Of a stretch of DNA of 64,000 nt, positions 29,624 through 37,481 are shown in pieces. This DNA comes from Nitrospira sp. (GTDB lineage: Bacteria > Nitrospirota > Nitrospiria > Nitrospirales > Nitrospiraceae), in assembly GCA_015709715.1 (NCBI GenBank), contig CP054184.1, positions 2,031,001 to 2,095,000 of the forward strand, written 5' to 3'. Every line of letters begins with the position of its first letter. Position 1 is the first letter of the stretch. A program made the position numbers and the translations under genes. The notes under the pieces were generated by a model. The model was given only the letters and a program-made list of their open reading frames with translations. It did not search any database and was not told where the DNA came from.

Positions 29624-30453
29624 TTAACCAGAGCAGACGACGTCTTCGACGATCGGTTGCCCCTGACGTTGTGCGACGAACTCGTTCGGGGTCAGGTGCC
29701 CAAGCGAGCTGTGAGGCCGGCGCTGATTGTAGTCCACGCGCCACGCTTCGATGATGGCTTGCGCTTCGACGAGCGAGGCAAACTGGTGCATGTTCAAACA
29801 TTCGTCCCGCAGGCGCCCGTTAAACGATTCGATGAAGGCATGTTCCATCGGTTTTCCTGGTCGAATGAAGTCGAGTTGGACGCCCCGCCGATAGGCCCAA
29901 TCCTCGAGCACTCGGGATTGGAATTCGGTGCCACGATCCACCGTGATCGAGCGGGGCACCGCTGGTGTGTCCAGCACACGATCGAGCACCTGACCAACCG
30001 TCTCTCCCGTCATCCGAAACCCTGCCTCTAGTAGGCGACTGTGCCGATTCATCCACGACCGTCAAGATTCGAAACGGTCGCCCGTCTGTCAGATCGTGAA
30101 TACGCAGCGCAGCGCCGACTGATCCCTTGCGCGGCTGTGTCGATACCAGGAGGCTCGCCCAAACTGCCCCAACCGACAGGCCCGCGCACAACTCACCGAG
30201 AACGTATCTTGAAACCTGTGGGCCAATTCTCGGCGGCGAGCGAGCCTCAGACTTTTTTTCGGAGGGCCTCCGAGAGCATGTGCTTGTCGAGGGAGCGATC
30301 GGCCACCAGCCGTTTGAGCCGGGCGCTCTCCTCTTCCATTTGACTTGCCGTCGCTTTCGGGAGAGACGTCAAATCGGTGTTGACCACCTGTCGATTTCTG
30401 ACCGCCGCTGTCCTCAGCGTGGCAGAAGACGAACTCGTCAACCTCAAATTCAT
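29624..30453 (-). pseudogene. IS3-family transposase (OrfA tail plus OrfB), frameshifted
   Basis: On the minus strand the OrfA tail LKRLVADRSLDKHMLSEALR (about 30250-30330) is followed by OrfB pieces: [17 protein letters not shown] (first catalytic Asp), then in another frame [20 protein letters not shown] (second Asp) and [20 protein letters not shown] (catalytic Glu). The C terminus is complete ([20 protein letters not shown]). A frame break near 30040 separates the first Asp from the rest, and the 5' part of OrfA is missing, so the element is inactive. The 170 bp on to attL show nothing else. Confidence 0.88.
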
Positions 30454-30630
30454 GATTGGTCCTACGGTCTAGAGCTGGACTGCGGAAAAGTATCATCCGC
30501 AGCATCAATCCAATTGCGACTAATTAAAAAAGAAGAGCGCAGAAGTGGTGCCGTTAGGCGGGAAGACTGTCTATAACACTGTCTATAAACGAAGAAGAGA
30601 GGATCTGATGAAACGTAAGTGGAGGAAAAA

Positions 30631-30679
30631 TTGGAGCGGGAAACGGGATTTGAACCCGCGACCCTCGCCTTGGCAAGGC
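30631..30679. repeat. attL, partial tRNA-Gly duplicate
   Basis: Exact copy of the tRNA-Gly 3' half, from 1 nt past the CCA end to the 3' side of the anticodon loop. Identity stops sharply after GGCAAGGC, where the sequence turns to element DNA (TTCTC at attL versus GATGC at attR). It cannot fold into a full tRNA. Confidence 0.95.
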
Positions 30680-30999
30680 TTCTCTAGCTGTTAGGACAGA
30701 AAGAGACGGAGTGTGCCGGAGTATTGCAAAGGGCGTGCATCACAAGCGTTTCGGCACTTTTTGGTGTGATGTAATGGTATTAAAGCAATTTGGTAATCGT
30801 GACTAAAACCGTGGCAGAACCGTGACCGCAACCGGGACCAATTCAGGACATTTTAGCTGTTATGAGAAGCGGTGAACGCACTCTGATAGGGCATCTCATG
30901 TACCCCTTAGTCTACGCCTACGGCTACCCTATGGAGAACGCCCCAATATGTGCTATTTCTGCCAACAGTGGCAGACTGTCAAAAGAAGGAGTCTCTAGA
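30680..30999. other. non-coding left end of the integrative element
   Basis: About 320 bp between attL and the first small gene. It contains CCGTGGCAGAACCGTGACCG and a nearby repeat of the phrase AACCGTGACC, also echoed near the integrase 3' end (GGAACCGTGACCAAAACCGTG). Such short repeated motifs near both ends could be arm-type integrase or excisionase sites. That is inference only. Confidence 0.4.
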
Positions 31000-31269
31000 A
31001 TGTCCGTGCCTAGTAAAATTCGGGGCGCTGTCTGTGGGAAATGTGGGTCAGAGGACGATGCGATTCAGCCCCTCTTCGACTTGGACATGGCATCCTCTCT
31101 CATACCGATGCGCTACGGCTCGCTCAAGACCTATCTATCTAAGCACAAGGAACAATATCCTCCACGCTACATGTTGACTTACGGGCATAGACGGATACGC
31201 ATGTTGACCGCTACTGAGGTGAAAGCAATACGGACATCCGTGCTTCGAGGGCCGGGGCGATTTTTATGA
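31000..31269 (+). CDS. small Cys-containing protein, possible DNA-binding
   Basis: The start at 31000 is supported by AAGGAG 8 nt upstream; the frame is open further upstream but without support. The 89-residue product begins MSVPSKIRGAVCGKCGSEDD with one CxxC. Its second half (IPMRYGSLKTYLSKHKEQYP, then YGHRRIRMLTATEVKAIR) looks like the helix-turn-helix plus R-x-L-T-x-x-E-V pattern of excisionase or MerR-like small proteins. First gene after attL. A recombination-directionality or regulatory role is possible; no firm family match. Confidence 0.6.
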   Translation: MSVPSKIRGAVCGKCGSEDDAIQPLFDLDMASSLIPMRYGSLKTYLSKHKEQYPPRYMLTYGHRRIRMLTATEVKAIRTSVLRGPGRFL

Positions 31270-31312
31270 CGACCAATCGCTGGAACACCAGCAGGGGGAG
31301 TAGCTTGTCATC

Positions 31313-31915
31313 CTAAGTGTCTGGTCTCTCCTCCGGATTATCACATTCAAACTTACTTTTAAGAAACCGTAACACCTCTAACTGGACTTTTCGCGGAGCT
31401 CTTCTAATCTTTTCCAGAAGATTTAGAACGAGTTCATCGGGTGGCTTCTCTAAATTAGACCGCCCCTCATTGCATGTGGAACATAACACCCGAAGATTTT
31501 CGTCCTGGTCAGTACCGCCTTCTTTCTTGGGGATTATGTGATCTATTTGTAGCCTGACTCTACGGCTTGACCCATAGGGGTCTACCTCGCCGCCACCAGC
31601 ACCACAGACTTGGCATGTATAGCCGTTCCGTGACAGGATCCTTGCTCGTTTTTTTTGATCAATTCCCGTGGCGATAACAGGCATAGGGTGAGGATCTTCT
31701 AAGAGATATTGGCCGGGCTTTAAATAGTCCCGGTCTCTATGGGTCAATATCTTATAACCTTCTTTTCCTCGTAGCTCTCTTATACGACGCTGATATGTGA
31801 GAATCATCGCGACATCTCTTAACTCTGCGGTGTCTATTATTCTTCCTTGATTCGCAAGGAAATATTCCCGTAGCCGTTTAAGGCCTGCTTCTTTATTTTT
31901 CTTCGATTCGGTCAC
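31313..31915 (-). CDS. HNH endonuclease, probable restriction partner of the m5C methylase
   Basis: A 200-residue protein with a helical, possibly DNA-recognising N-terminal half (about 1-70, including YFLANQGRIIDTAELRDVAM). The C-terminal HNH domain has zinc-type CQVCG, the catalytic RLQIDHIIPKKEGG and DENLRVLCSTCNEGRS. Its ATG overlaps the methyltransferase stop by 4 nt, so the two are coupled; this fits a type II restriction-modification pair. The order (methylase before nuclease in one transcript) is common. The recognition site cannot be read from sequence. Confidence 0.88.
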   Translation of the reverse strand: MTESKKNKEAGLKRLREYFLANQGRIIDTAELRDVAMILTYQRRIRELRGKEGYKILTHRDRDYLKPGQYLLEDPHPMPVIATGIDQKKRARILSRNGYTCQVCGAGGGEVDPYGSSRRVRLQIDHIIPKKEGGTDQDENLRVLCSTCNEGRSNLEKPPDELVLNLLEKIRRAPRKVQLEVLRFLKSKFECDNPEERPDT

Positions 31916-32904
31916 TTCTTCTGAAGGCTCCTCCTTAATGCCTCCGCTACTGCCCTAGCAAGCATGGGAGGAACGGCATTTCCGATTTGGCGGGCCACCT
32001 CTATCTTTGAGCCTAAAAAGATGAAACTATCGGGGAAGGTTTGGAGTCGAGCTGCCTCTCGATGAGTGATTGGCCGGTGCGCCTCAGGGTGTAAATATCG
32101 GCCCTTTTCTGGTTTAAAAAATTCCGTCCTTATAGTTAACGCTGTTTTGTCCCACTCCAGTCTCCCAAACACATCGGTACTTCCCGTCCGCTTTCTTATC
32201 CAGCAGTTAGGGGCAAGGTCTGGGCGCTTCCTTACCAAGTCAAAACGATTACCTCCTGGAGGAACACACTTATATCGTAGGACGGATTTCTGTGTCGGAT
32301 TACGCCCTATATGCCAATTTTGACCTGTTGGTTGTAGAGGAAGATCGCCGATAGCGTCTCTCACCGTTACCTTCTTGCCGGACGGTTGCGGAAGCTCAGG
32401 TTCGTGAAAGCCTCGCCGAATTCCAATAACAAAGGCACGCCGTCTAGCCTGCGGAACGTAAAAATCCGCGGCATTAAGGACTCCTTCGGTAACAATAAAT
32501 CCTAGCTTCTCAAAAGCTCGTTTGATTTTTGGATATTGAACTGAGCGCAGTATTTCCGGAACATTCTCCATAACAAACGCGATTGGTTTCACTTCACGGG
32601 TTATTCTTAAATAGTGCCGCCACAATTCATTCATTTGCGCGTGGGCCTCGCGAGGTGACATTAGCCCAAGGGGTGAGAAACCCTGGCAGGGAGGACCACC
32701 AATAACTATGTCTGCGTTTACGGGAACATTGTTCAGTTTCTCAATTGGGCCTTGGTATACATCATGTCCAAAATTGAGATTGTAAGTCGCAGCGGCAGCG
32801 GCTTCTAACTCAACTCCGTAGACGGAGCGGAACCCTGCCTGCCGAAAACCCTCAGCCAGGCCACCAGCCCCTGAAAACAAATCAATAAAGGTATATTCCT
32901 TCAA
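31912..32904 (-). CDS. DNA cytosine-C5 methyltransferase
   Basis: 330 residues with the ordered m5C methylase motifs: FIDLFSGAGGLAEGF (motif I), GGPPCQGFS with catalytic Cys73 (motif IV), FVMENVPEI (VI), RRRAFVIGIRR (VIII), a target-recognition region (about 190-265) and HREAARLQTFPD with ARQIGNAVPPML (IX-X). It transfers a methyl group from SAM to C5 of cytosine in a short, unknown site. ATGA overlaps with both the glycosylase gene before it and the HNH gene after it show one translationally coupled unit of three genes. Confidence 0.96.
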   Translation of the reverse strand: MKEYTFIDLFSGAGGLAEGFRQAGFRSVYGVELEAAAAATYNLNFGHDVYQGPIEKLNNVPVNADIVIGGPPCQGFSPLGLMSPREAHAQMNELWRHYLRITREVKPIAFVMENVPEILRSVQYPKIKRAFEKLGFIVTEGVLNAADFYVPQARRRAFVIGIRRGFHEPELPQPSGKKVTVRDAIGDLPLQPTGQNWHIGRNPTQKSVLRYKCVPPGGNRFDLVRKRPDLAPNCWIRKRTGSTDVFGRLEWDKTALTIRTEFFKPEKGRYLHPEAHRPITHREAARLQTFPDSFIFLGSKIEVARQIGNAVPPMLARAVAEALRRSLQKK

Positions 32905-33464
32905 TGCCGTCCCGCCGCATTACCGCTATAACGATTGCAAATCGACTGCATTGGACAAACGCCGCACTTTGGTTCCCTTATTGTGCAAACTGTTCTACCA
33001 AGATCGAGGAGCGCCCAATTAAACTCTTTTGGCTTTCGTTTCGATACGAGTCGATCAACTGCGATCCACATTTCTTTATCTGTGTGTGGGCGCGATTTCT
33101 TACTTTTTATACCGAAAGCTCTAGATAAAACACGGCCTATATTTGGGTCGAACAACCCATATGACTTGTTAAATGCAAACACCAGGATGGCCCGTGCGGT
33201 GTAAGGCCCTATTCCAGGCAACTCGAGTAACTTCTTCTCGTCGCAAGGGACTAACCGATCATGGTCTTCGACAAGAGCTTTCAAGGCCTGCCTTAGCTGT
33301 TTGTATCTACCAGCTCGACCGAGTGGAGCCAAAATTTCTTGCAGATCTATGTCATTAGCGGAGAAGGCCCGTTCCAACGTTGGAAACCGCTCGAGAAAAG
33401 CTAAATAAACAGGGACAGTCTGTGCGGCCCCAGTTCTCTGGAGCATGAATTCAGCCAAGAGCAC
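32901..33464 (-). CDS. MIG-type T:G mismatch DNA glycosylase (HhH-GPD, Fe-S)
   Basis: 187 residues from the GTG at 33464; homology continues in frame upstream to about 33563 (see findings). The helix-hairpin-helix is LPGIGPYTARAI (82-93). The residue at the endonuclease III lysine position is Tyr88, as in MIG thymine glycosylases; it is Lys in Nth and Ser in MutY. Catalytic Asp106 lies in LFDPNIGRVLSR. The Fe4S4 loop is Cys160-x6-Cys167-x2-Cys170-x5-Cys176. It should remove T from T:G mismatches that arise when the neighbouring methylase's 5-methylcytosine deaminates, the job done by Vsr next to Dcm. Coupled to the methylase gene by an ATGA overlap. Confidence 0.87.
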   Translation of the reverse strand: MLLAEFMLQRTGAAQTVPVYLAFLERFPTLERAFSANDIDLQEILAPLGRAGRYKQLRQALKALVEDHDRLVPCDEKKLLELPGIGPYTARAILVFAFNKSYGLFDPNIGRVLSRAFGIKSKKSRPHTDKEMWIAVDRLVSKRKPKEFNWALLDLGRTVCTIREPKCGVCPMQSICNRYSGNAAGRH

Positions 33465-33623
33465 CTTGTAAGGATCGGACGAAGTCCTCCAAGGATAGCT
33501 TTGCCGATTTTTGCGATACCAGCGAAGGAGCGTCGTTGAAATTGCGATCTTATTTCTTCCTATCTACCTAACAATATAGCTCGAACAGGTAGGCACTATG
33601 GTTCGCCTGTGATATGGCTGGCT

Positions 33624-34253
33624 TTATTGGGCCTGCCAAGGAAAGGGAGTAATATCAGGATAGTCTTCGACATAGGTCTTCAATTCATCTTTATCGAGAC
33701 CATACCACTCATCATAGGGATATCGCCGGTAGAACTCACTCAATCGTTCGCGAAAATGCTCGTCTGCAATGCTATTCAGTCGGCCTTTTCTTAGGGAGAG
33801 GAGCGAGTTCAGATCGGCTCTGGGAACTCTTAGTGTTATCATAAAATCCACGCCCATCTTTTCGGCAAATCCTACCTTTACGTCGGGCGGGAGATAAAAC
33901 CACTTTAGATTTATTCGAGCATGTTGGGTGATTATGTTTTTCCAGCTCTTAGCTGTTTTCGTCTCTTTGGCTTTTCCTTCCACCTGCCGAAACTCACGTA
34001 TTTCGCACAGAGTTACATCTCTTCCATTTGTCACATCGCAATCTTGACTAGCGACAATAGCTGCCACCGGGCGGACGCCAACCAAGGCCGTAACAGGTTC
34101 CCCGGACTTTGAGATATCGGACCACGACATTTCTACAGGCTCATCTTCTTTAACGACTAAAACCCGGGACAAGGACAAATCAATACGCGGAAGCCCGATG
34201 AAAATATCACCTTGCCGGATGGGATCCGATAGGGTTGGATACTCATAAATCAT
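33624..34253 (-). CDS. unknown protein with a SQDCD motif, third gene of an unknown trio
   Basis: The ATG at 34253 overlaps the previous gene's stop by 4 nt and is preferred to the TTG at 34265, giving 209 residues. Features: an N-terminal segment PTLSDPIRQGDIFIGLPRID, a central VAAIVASQDCDVTNGRDVTL, and an acidic C terminus (DELKTYVEDYPDITPFPWQA). No membrane segment. The RQGDIF ... SQDCD layout recurs in uncharacterised proteins, but I cannot name a function. It closes the coupled cassette and lies 60 bp from the TAG that bounds the glycosylase frame, on the same strand. Confidence 0.75.
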   Translation of the reverse strand: MIYEYPTLSDPIRQGDIFIGLPRIDLSLSRVLVVKEDEPVEMSWSDISKSGEPVTALVGVRPVAAIVASQDCDVTNGRDVTLCEIREFRQVEGKAKETKTAKSWKNIITQHARINLKWFYLPPDVKVGFAEKMGVDFMITLRVPRADLNSLLSLRKGRLNSIADEHFRERLSEFYRRYPYDEWYGLDKDELKTYVEDYPDITPFPWQAQ

Positions 34254-34618
34254 CCGTGTGCCCAATCGATCCCGCGACGTCCATCTGCTTCCGCCATTTT
34301 TCGTCGCTCTTCCTCGGCCTCAAAAAGGATGTTAAGTGCAATTCGCCGAGCTTCAGACAGCGTTATGGACCTATATCGCTGTCTGAAACTAAAGTGTGCC
34401 GCTGAGGTTCGATAACGCATATCAGAAGAGGTAAAGCCAACCCCAGTCGTGCTGGTACTGACCATGAGAGCCATTGCTACTGCGACGCCGAATGCATCGC
34501 GCACTATTTCGAAACCGGCTTTCGGCCGATAAAAGTCCGCTGGCGCCGGTTCAAAACTTTCAACCGCTATATGTGCTGTGGAAGTGTTATTCACCGGAAA
34601 ACTGCCTATGAAGATCAC
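34250..34618 (-). CDS. unknown small protein, middle gene of the trio
   Basis: 122 residues from the GTG at 34618, overlapping the upstream gene by 32 nt. A later start is possible. A central stretch (IVRDAFGVAVAMALMVSTST) is hydrophobic enough to be a buried helix or weak membrane segment. The C-terminal third is a charged helix (SEARRIALNILFEAEEERRK). No family is recognised. Tight overlap on both sides shows it is made with its neighbours. Confidence 0.65.
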   Translation of the reverse strand: MIFIGSFPVNNTSTAHIAVESFEPAPADFYRPKAGFEIVRDAFGVAVAMALMVSTSTTGVGFTSSDMRYRTSAAHFSFRQRYRSITLSEARRIALNILFEAEEERRKMAEADGRRGIDWAHG

Positions 34619-35363
34619 CTTCTATCAACGTGAAAAACCATTTGTCTGCAAGATCGTGCGCTGCATCAAGCCAACCCATAAAGTCTTCGGAAAGCTTGGG
34701 TACATCATTGCCATTGGAGATAACGATTGTCTCCCAGATTAATGACGGGCGCCCATTCCTTTCGCCGGTTCCGAACCTTAGCTTTATTCTTCCTTTGGGT
34801 CGTTCCACGCCATATGAAACTTGCCATTTGAATGAAGCAGGCTTGTCCTGTACTCGGGCTTCCTTGAATAAGGCGCTAGGTAACTCTAGCCTCGTCTTCA
34901 TCTTCTCTTTCATGAAATGGAAAATATTCTCCTTCGGATGGTTAAACTCAACTGCGTCTATGTACCAGAGCGCCAGTGATTTCGGCTTCAGCGAGGTAGG
35001 GGATGGGTATGACTCGACGAAATTTGCTATGGCCTTTTCACATCGCGACCGAAACTCCGGCCAGTGATACTTCTCGGTTTCATTCACGCTCAGCAGACCA
35101 GGCCCCAACTGTACGAGTGGCCATTCTCCAGCCTCGGTGCGAAAACGATGCTGAGGCAAATTCTTCACCATCTCGTCCGGAATCGTAGAAGAAGGGAGAG
35201 GTTCGTGCACTGTGTAATCCTTCATAACACGCTCAAAAAACCTGCCCAGCAATATTCTATAGTTTGGATCCACAGGCGATGACTTATTTTCCTCTGCTGC
35301 CTCCCACTTAAACTCTAATATTGCCTCTACAAGCGGTTTGTTTTTTAGACTTTGGGGCTGCAT
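34587..35363 (-). CDS. TIGR04255-type protein, first gene of the unknown trio
   Basis: 258 residues with AGGAG 5 nt before the ATG. The N terminus LKNKPLVEAILEFKWEAAEE and the later LQLGPGLLSVNE-like segment (PLVQLGPGLLSVNETEKYHW), then YIDAVEF, match the sporadically distributed TIGR04255 family as I know it. That family occurs mostly in mobile or accessory loci and has no established function. No catalytic motif is visible. It leads a cassette of three overlapping genes next to the methylase module, which suggests a genome-defence or element-maintenance role (inference). Confidence 0.75.
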   Translation of the reverse strand: MQPQSLKNKPLVEAILEFKWEAAEENKSSPVDPNYRILLGRFFERVMKDYTVHEPLPSSTIPDEMVKNLPQHRFRTEAGEWPLVQLGPGLLSVNETEKYHWPEFRSRCEKAIANFVESYPSPTSLKPKSLALWYIDAVEFNHPKENIFHFMKEKMKTRLELPSALFKEARVQDKPASFKWQVSYGVERPKGRIKLRFGTGERNGRPSLIWETIVISNGNDVPKLSEDFMGWLDAAHDLADKWFFTLIEGDLHRQFSGE

Positions 35364-36035
35364 TGCTTCTCCTAGATAATGCAGTTTCGCAGTTTAACCA
35401 GCTCGCTAATCAAAAGCCAGTAGCCACCAGCAGCCGAAAGGTGCAATGCAAGAACCATTGTCAATAAAACAACGCCATCGAAACGATATGCAGGCTTCGT
35501 ACCATCTCCGTAGCAGAGTCAGCCGAGCCCCTTCAGTCTGGCCATAATTGGACCGTGTTTGACCATCTTTCTCGCTTGCAATAGCCTGTCACCACCCTAT
35601 TACCTTCGCTGATTCTGAAAAAGGCGAAAAATCTACCGGTCATTCTAAAATAGCCATTTCTGGAAAATTCTTCGTGTGCGTATCTAAATGCCAAGCGGGA
35701 GGGGCTTTTTCCTCTGCCGGGGGGGCCTTCGAGTGGCAATACGACACGACGCTTGCGTCGTGCCTTAATTAACATGAAAAAAATGCCTGGCCCCCGGCTG
35801 AGCAATAGCCCAACCGGGAGGGGTTTCAGTAAGCCAGGGGATGATACGCTTTGCGCCCTTTCACAAAGCGTCCATGGCGCTGTTCATTCCGCGCACCATG
35901 AAGCCGACAGACTCCCACGGGGCTAGTAACCACTAGCACCTAAACAACAACCCTCACATCTACCTGGACCATAACCAGCACCACCCAGGCATCCAGGAAG
36001 CCTCAGTGTAGAAGTAGCGTTTAGAGATCGGCTTG
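35364..36035. other. non-coding stretch with hairpins inside the element
   Basis: No convincing gene; the frame on the minus strand at 35533-35805 is basic and low-complexity. Two perfect hairpins stand out: CACGACGC-TT-GCGTCGTG at 35745-35762, and ACGCTTTG with CAAAGCGT at 35846-35853 and 35864-35871 (10-nt loop). G/C tracts such as GCCGGGGGGGCC are nearby. This could hold promoters, a terminator pair, an origin or a transfer-type site. Confidence 0.5.
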
Positions 36036-36473
36036 TCATTTTCCACCTGCTTGGACAGCGGCCAACTCGTCAACGACACTGTACTGTTGTTCCTTGGTTC
36101 GGAGAGTCTGGCGGGCGGTTTTAGTTACAATCCGTACCCTGCCTCTAAAAACTTTGTTCCTGAATATCCTTGTGCTCATGCGATCACCCCTGGTTGGCCG
36201 TTTCCCAGCCGCCAGTACCCACGCAAGCCAAAACTTATGCGAAGGTGACCACTTGCCTTTGAGGGGCACTGTGCAGGTCATAAAGAGCTGGGTTCCCATC
36301 CAGTCTCCAGGCGTTATGATCTTAAACCACAGAAACGACCTCTCTCCGCCTCCAAACATATGCTTCTTGTCACCTTTCAAGAAAACAAGGTCATAATCTC
36401 CCTCTGGGACACGGGCAGGGATATCGGAGTTTAGGGGAAACTCGATATCTCCATCTGCATTATTAACGGGCAT
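36036..36473 (-). CDS. conserved-looking element protein, unknown function
   Basis: 145 residues from the ATG at 36473, with GAGG about 6 nt upstream (the track-long frame starts 4 codons earlier). The protein is soluble and beta-rich: VPEGDYDLVFLKGDKKHMFG, then FLWFKIITPGDWMGTQLFMT and a basic region TRIFRNKVFRGRVRIVTKTA. The layout resembles small OB-fold-like plasmid or phage proteins, but I cannot assign a family. It overlaps the upstream helix-turn-helix gene slightly, so the two form one unit. Confidence 0.68.
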   Translation of the reverse strand: MPVNNADGDIEFPLNSDIPARVPEGDYDLVFLKGDKKHMFGGGERSFLWFKIITPGDWMGTQLFMTCTVPLKGKWSPSHKFWLAWVLAAGKRPTRGDRMSTRIFRNKVFRGRVRIVTKTARQTLRTKEQQYSVVDELAAVQAGGK

Positions 36474-36675
36474 GGCGTTCCTCATTTATTACCGCTGGCC
36501 GAAAGCCTCGCTCAATAATTCGTCTCACGGCTGACTCCGGAATGCGAACAGCCCGCAGGGATGGCCGCACCGTTTCCACGCGCCGATTTAGGATCATGCG
36601 CCGAATGGTGGCAGGCTTGAGGCCAAGCCGGGCCGCTGCTTCGCCTACTGTTAATAGTCTTTCGTCTAGTACCAT
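36463..36675 (-). CDS. excisionase-like helix-turn-helix protein
   Basis: 70 residues: LLTVGEAAARLGLKPATIRR followed by MILNRRVETVRPSLRAVRIP and ESAVRRIIERG. This is the winged-helix pattern of Xis/MerR-like DNA-binding domains (helix, turn, R-x-I-x-x-x-R-V, then R-I-P-x-S-A). The gene lies about 780 bp upstream of the integrase start and on the opposite strand. It is the best candidate for the recombination directionality factor of the element, or a regulator of the divergent integrase operon. Confidence 0.8.
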   Translation of the reverse strand: MVLDERLLTVGEAAARLGLKPATIRRMILNRRVETVRPSLRAVRIPESAVRRIIERGFRPAVINEERHAR

Positions 36676-36764
36676 GGCTCTCCTTCGCTCCGGGTGATTG
36701 ACAATCGTCTCTCTGTTGCTTCATCATATATCTGTGACTTTACTTCTTCAAGTATCGCAACCGG

Positions 36765-37481
36765 TTGTTGCGTGAAATCTTGAATCGAGACCAGGTAATG
36801 CAACCAAACCCCGACGAACCAATGCCGTGCGACGAAGAGCGCTCGCTCGCCAGGGTAGGCTTGTATCGGCACACCAGAACAGGGGGCCAACAAATAGACT
36901 ATGCGGCTCTCCTAGGATGGTTTGTGAAGTTCTCAAGTACTGATCTCGCCGCAATTACCCCCGCTGAGCTGTTACTTTTTCGTGAAGAATTCAGCGCTCT
37001 TCAGAGGAAGGCGCTCAAAGACATCATGGGAACATATGTCGTTGAAATTGAGGAATCCGAAGCCAAGAGCTTTCATGCTGCTAAGAAATCCATCGCTCGC
37101 TACCTAGGTGAATTAACGCAGACAGGAATAGTTACCTTAGGCCCTTTCCATTTGACTGTTGGAATCCAGCTACCGAGATTCTTCAAGGATCCTGACCCGA
37201 ACCCACCGTTCGCTATCGCGACGGGGGAACATGTGGGACCAGGCAACGGCCAGGGAGTGATTTACCTCTTTGCCAAAGCAGTGCGATGCGCAGGAGATCG
37301 TTTGAGATGTTGCGAACGCTGTTCCGCTCTCTTCGTGCAGGCGAGACGAAAGCAGCGTTATTGCTCTCGCGACTGCCAACAGGTCGCATCCATGCGCAAC
37401 CTACGAGCGCGTCCGAAAACTAAACCTCACAAACCGCGATCAAGGAGGGCTAACGATGGCTCGAAAAAACGGGCAGGATAG
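36765..37481 (+). CDS. zinc-finger protein (CGNR-like) co-transcribed with integrase
   Basis: 238 residues from a TTG, or 227 from the ATG at 36798. The first 170 residues are of unknown fold. Near the end, LRCCERCSALFVQARRKQRY followed by CSRDCQQVASMR forms a four-Cys zinc finger like that of CGNR/ABATE-type proteins. The tail is very basic. It overlaps the integrase gene by 26 nt, so it is translated from the same mRNA. It may bind DNA and aid or control recombination. Confidence 0.75.
   Translation: MLREILNRDQVMQPNPDEPMPCDEERSLARVGLYRHTRTGGQQIDYAALLGWFVKFSSTDLAAITPAELLLFREEFSALQRKALKDIMGTYVVEIEESEAKSFHAAKKSIARYLGELTQTGIVTLGPFHLTVGIQLPRFFKDPDPNPPFAIATGEHVGPGNGQGVIYLFAKAVRCAGDRLRCCERCSALFVQARRKQRYCSRDCQQVASMRNLRARPKTKPHKPRSRRANDGSKKRAG

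Noticed and set aside
30631..30679. Second tRNA-Gly gene
   Set aside because: Only the 3' half is present; the 5' half after the anticodon does not pair. It is the att duplicate.
35533..35805. 90-residue minus-strand frame in the element
   Set aside because: Basic, low-complexity sequence spanning a hairpin; no SD and no family resemblance.
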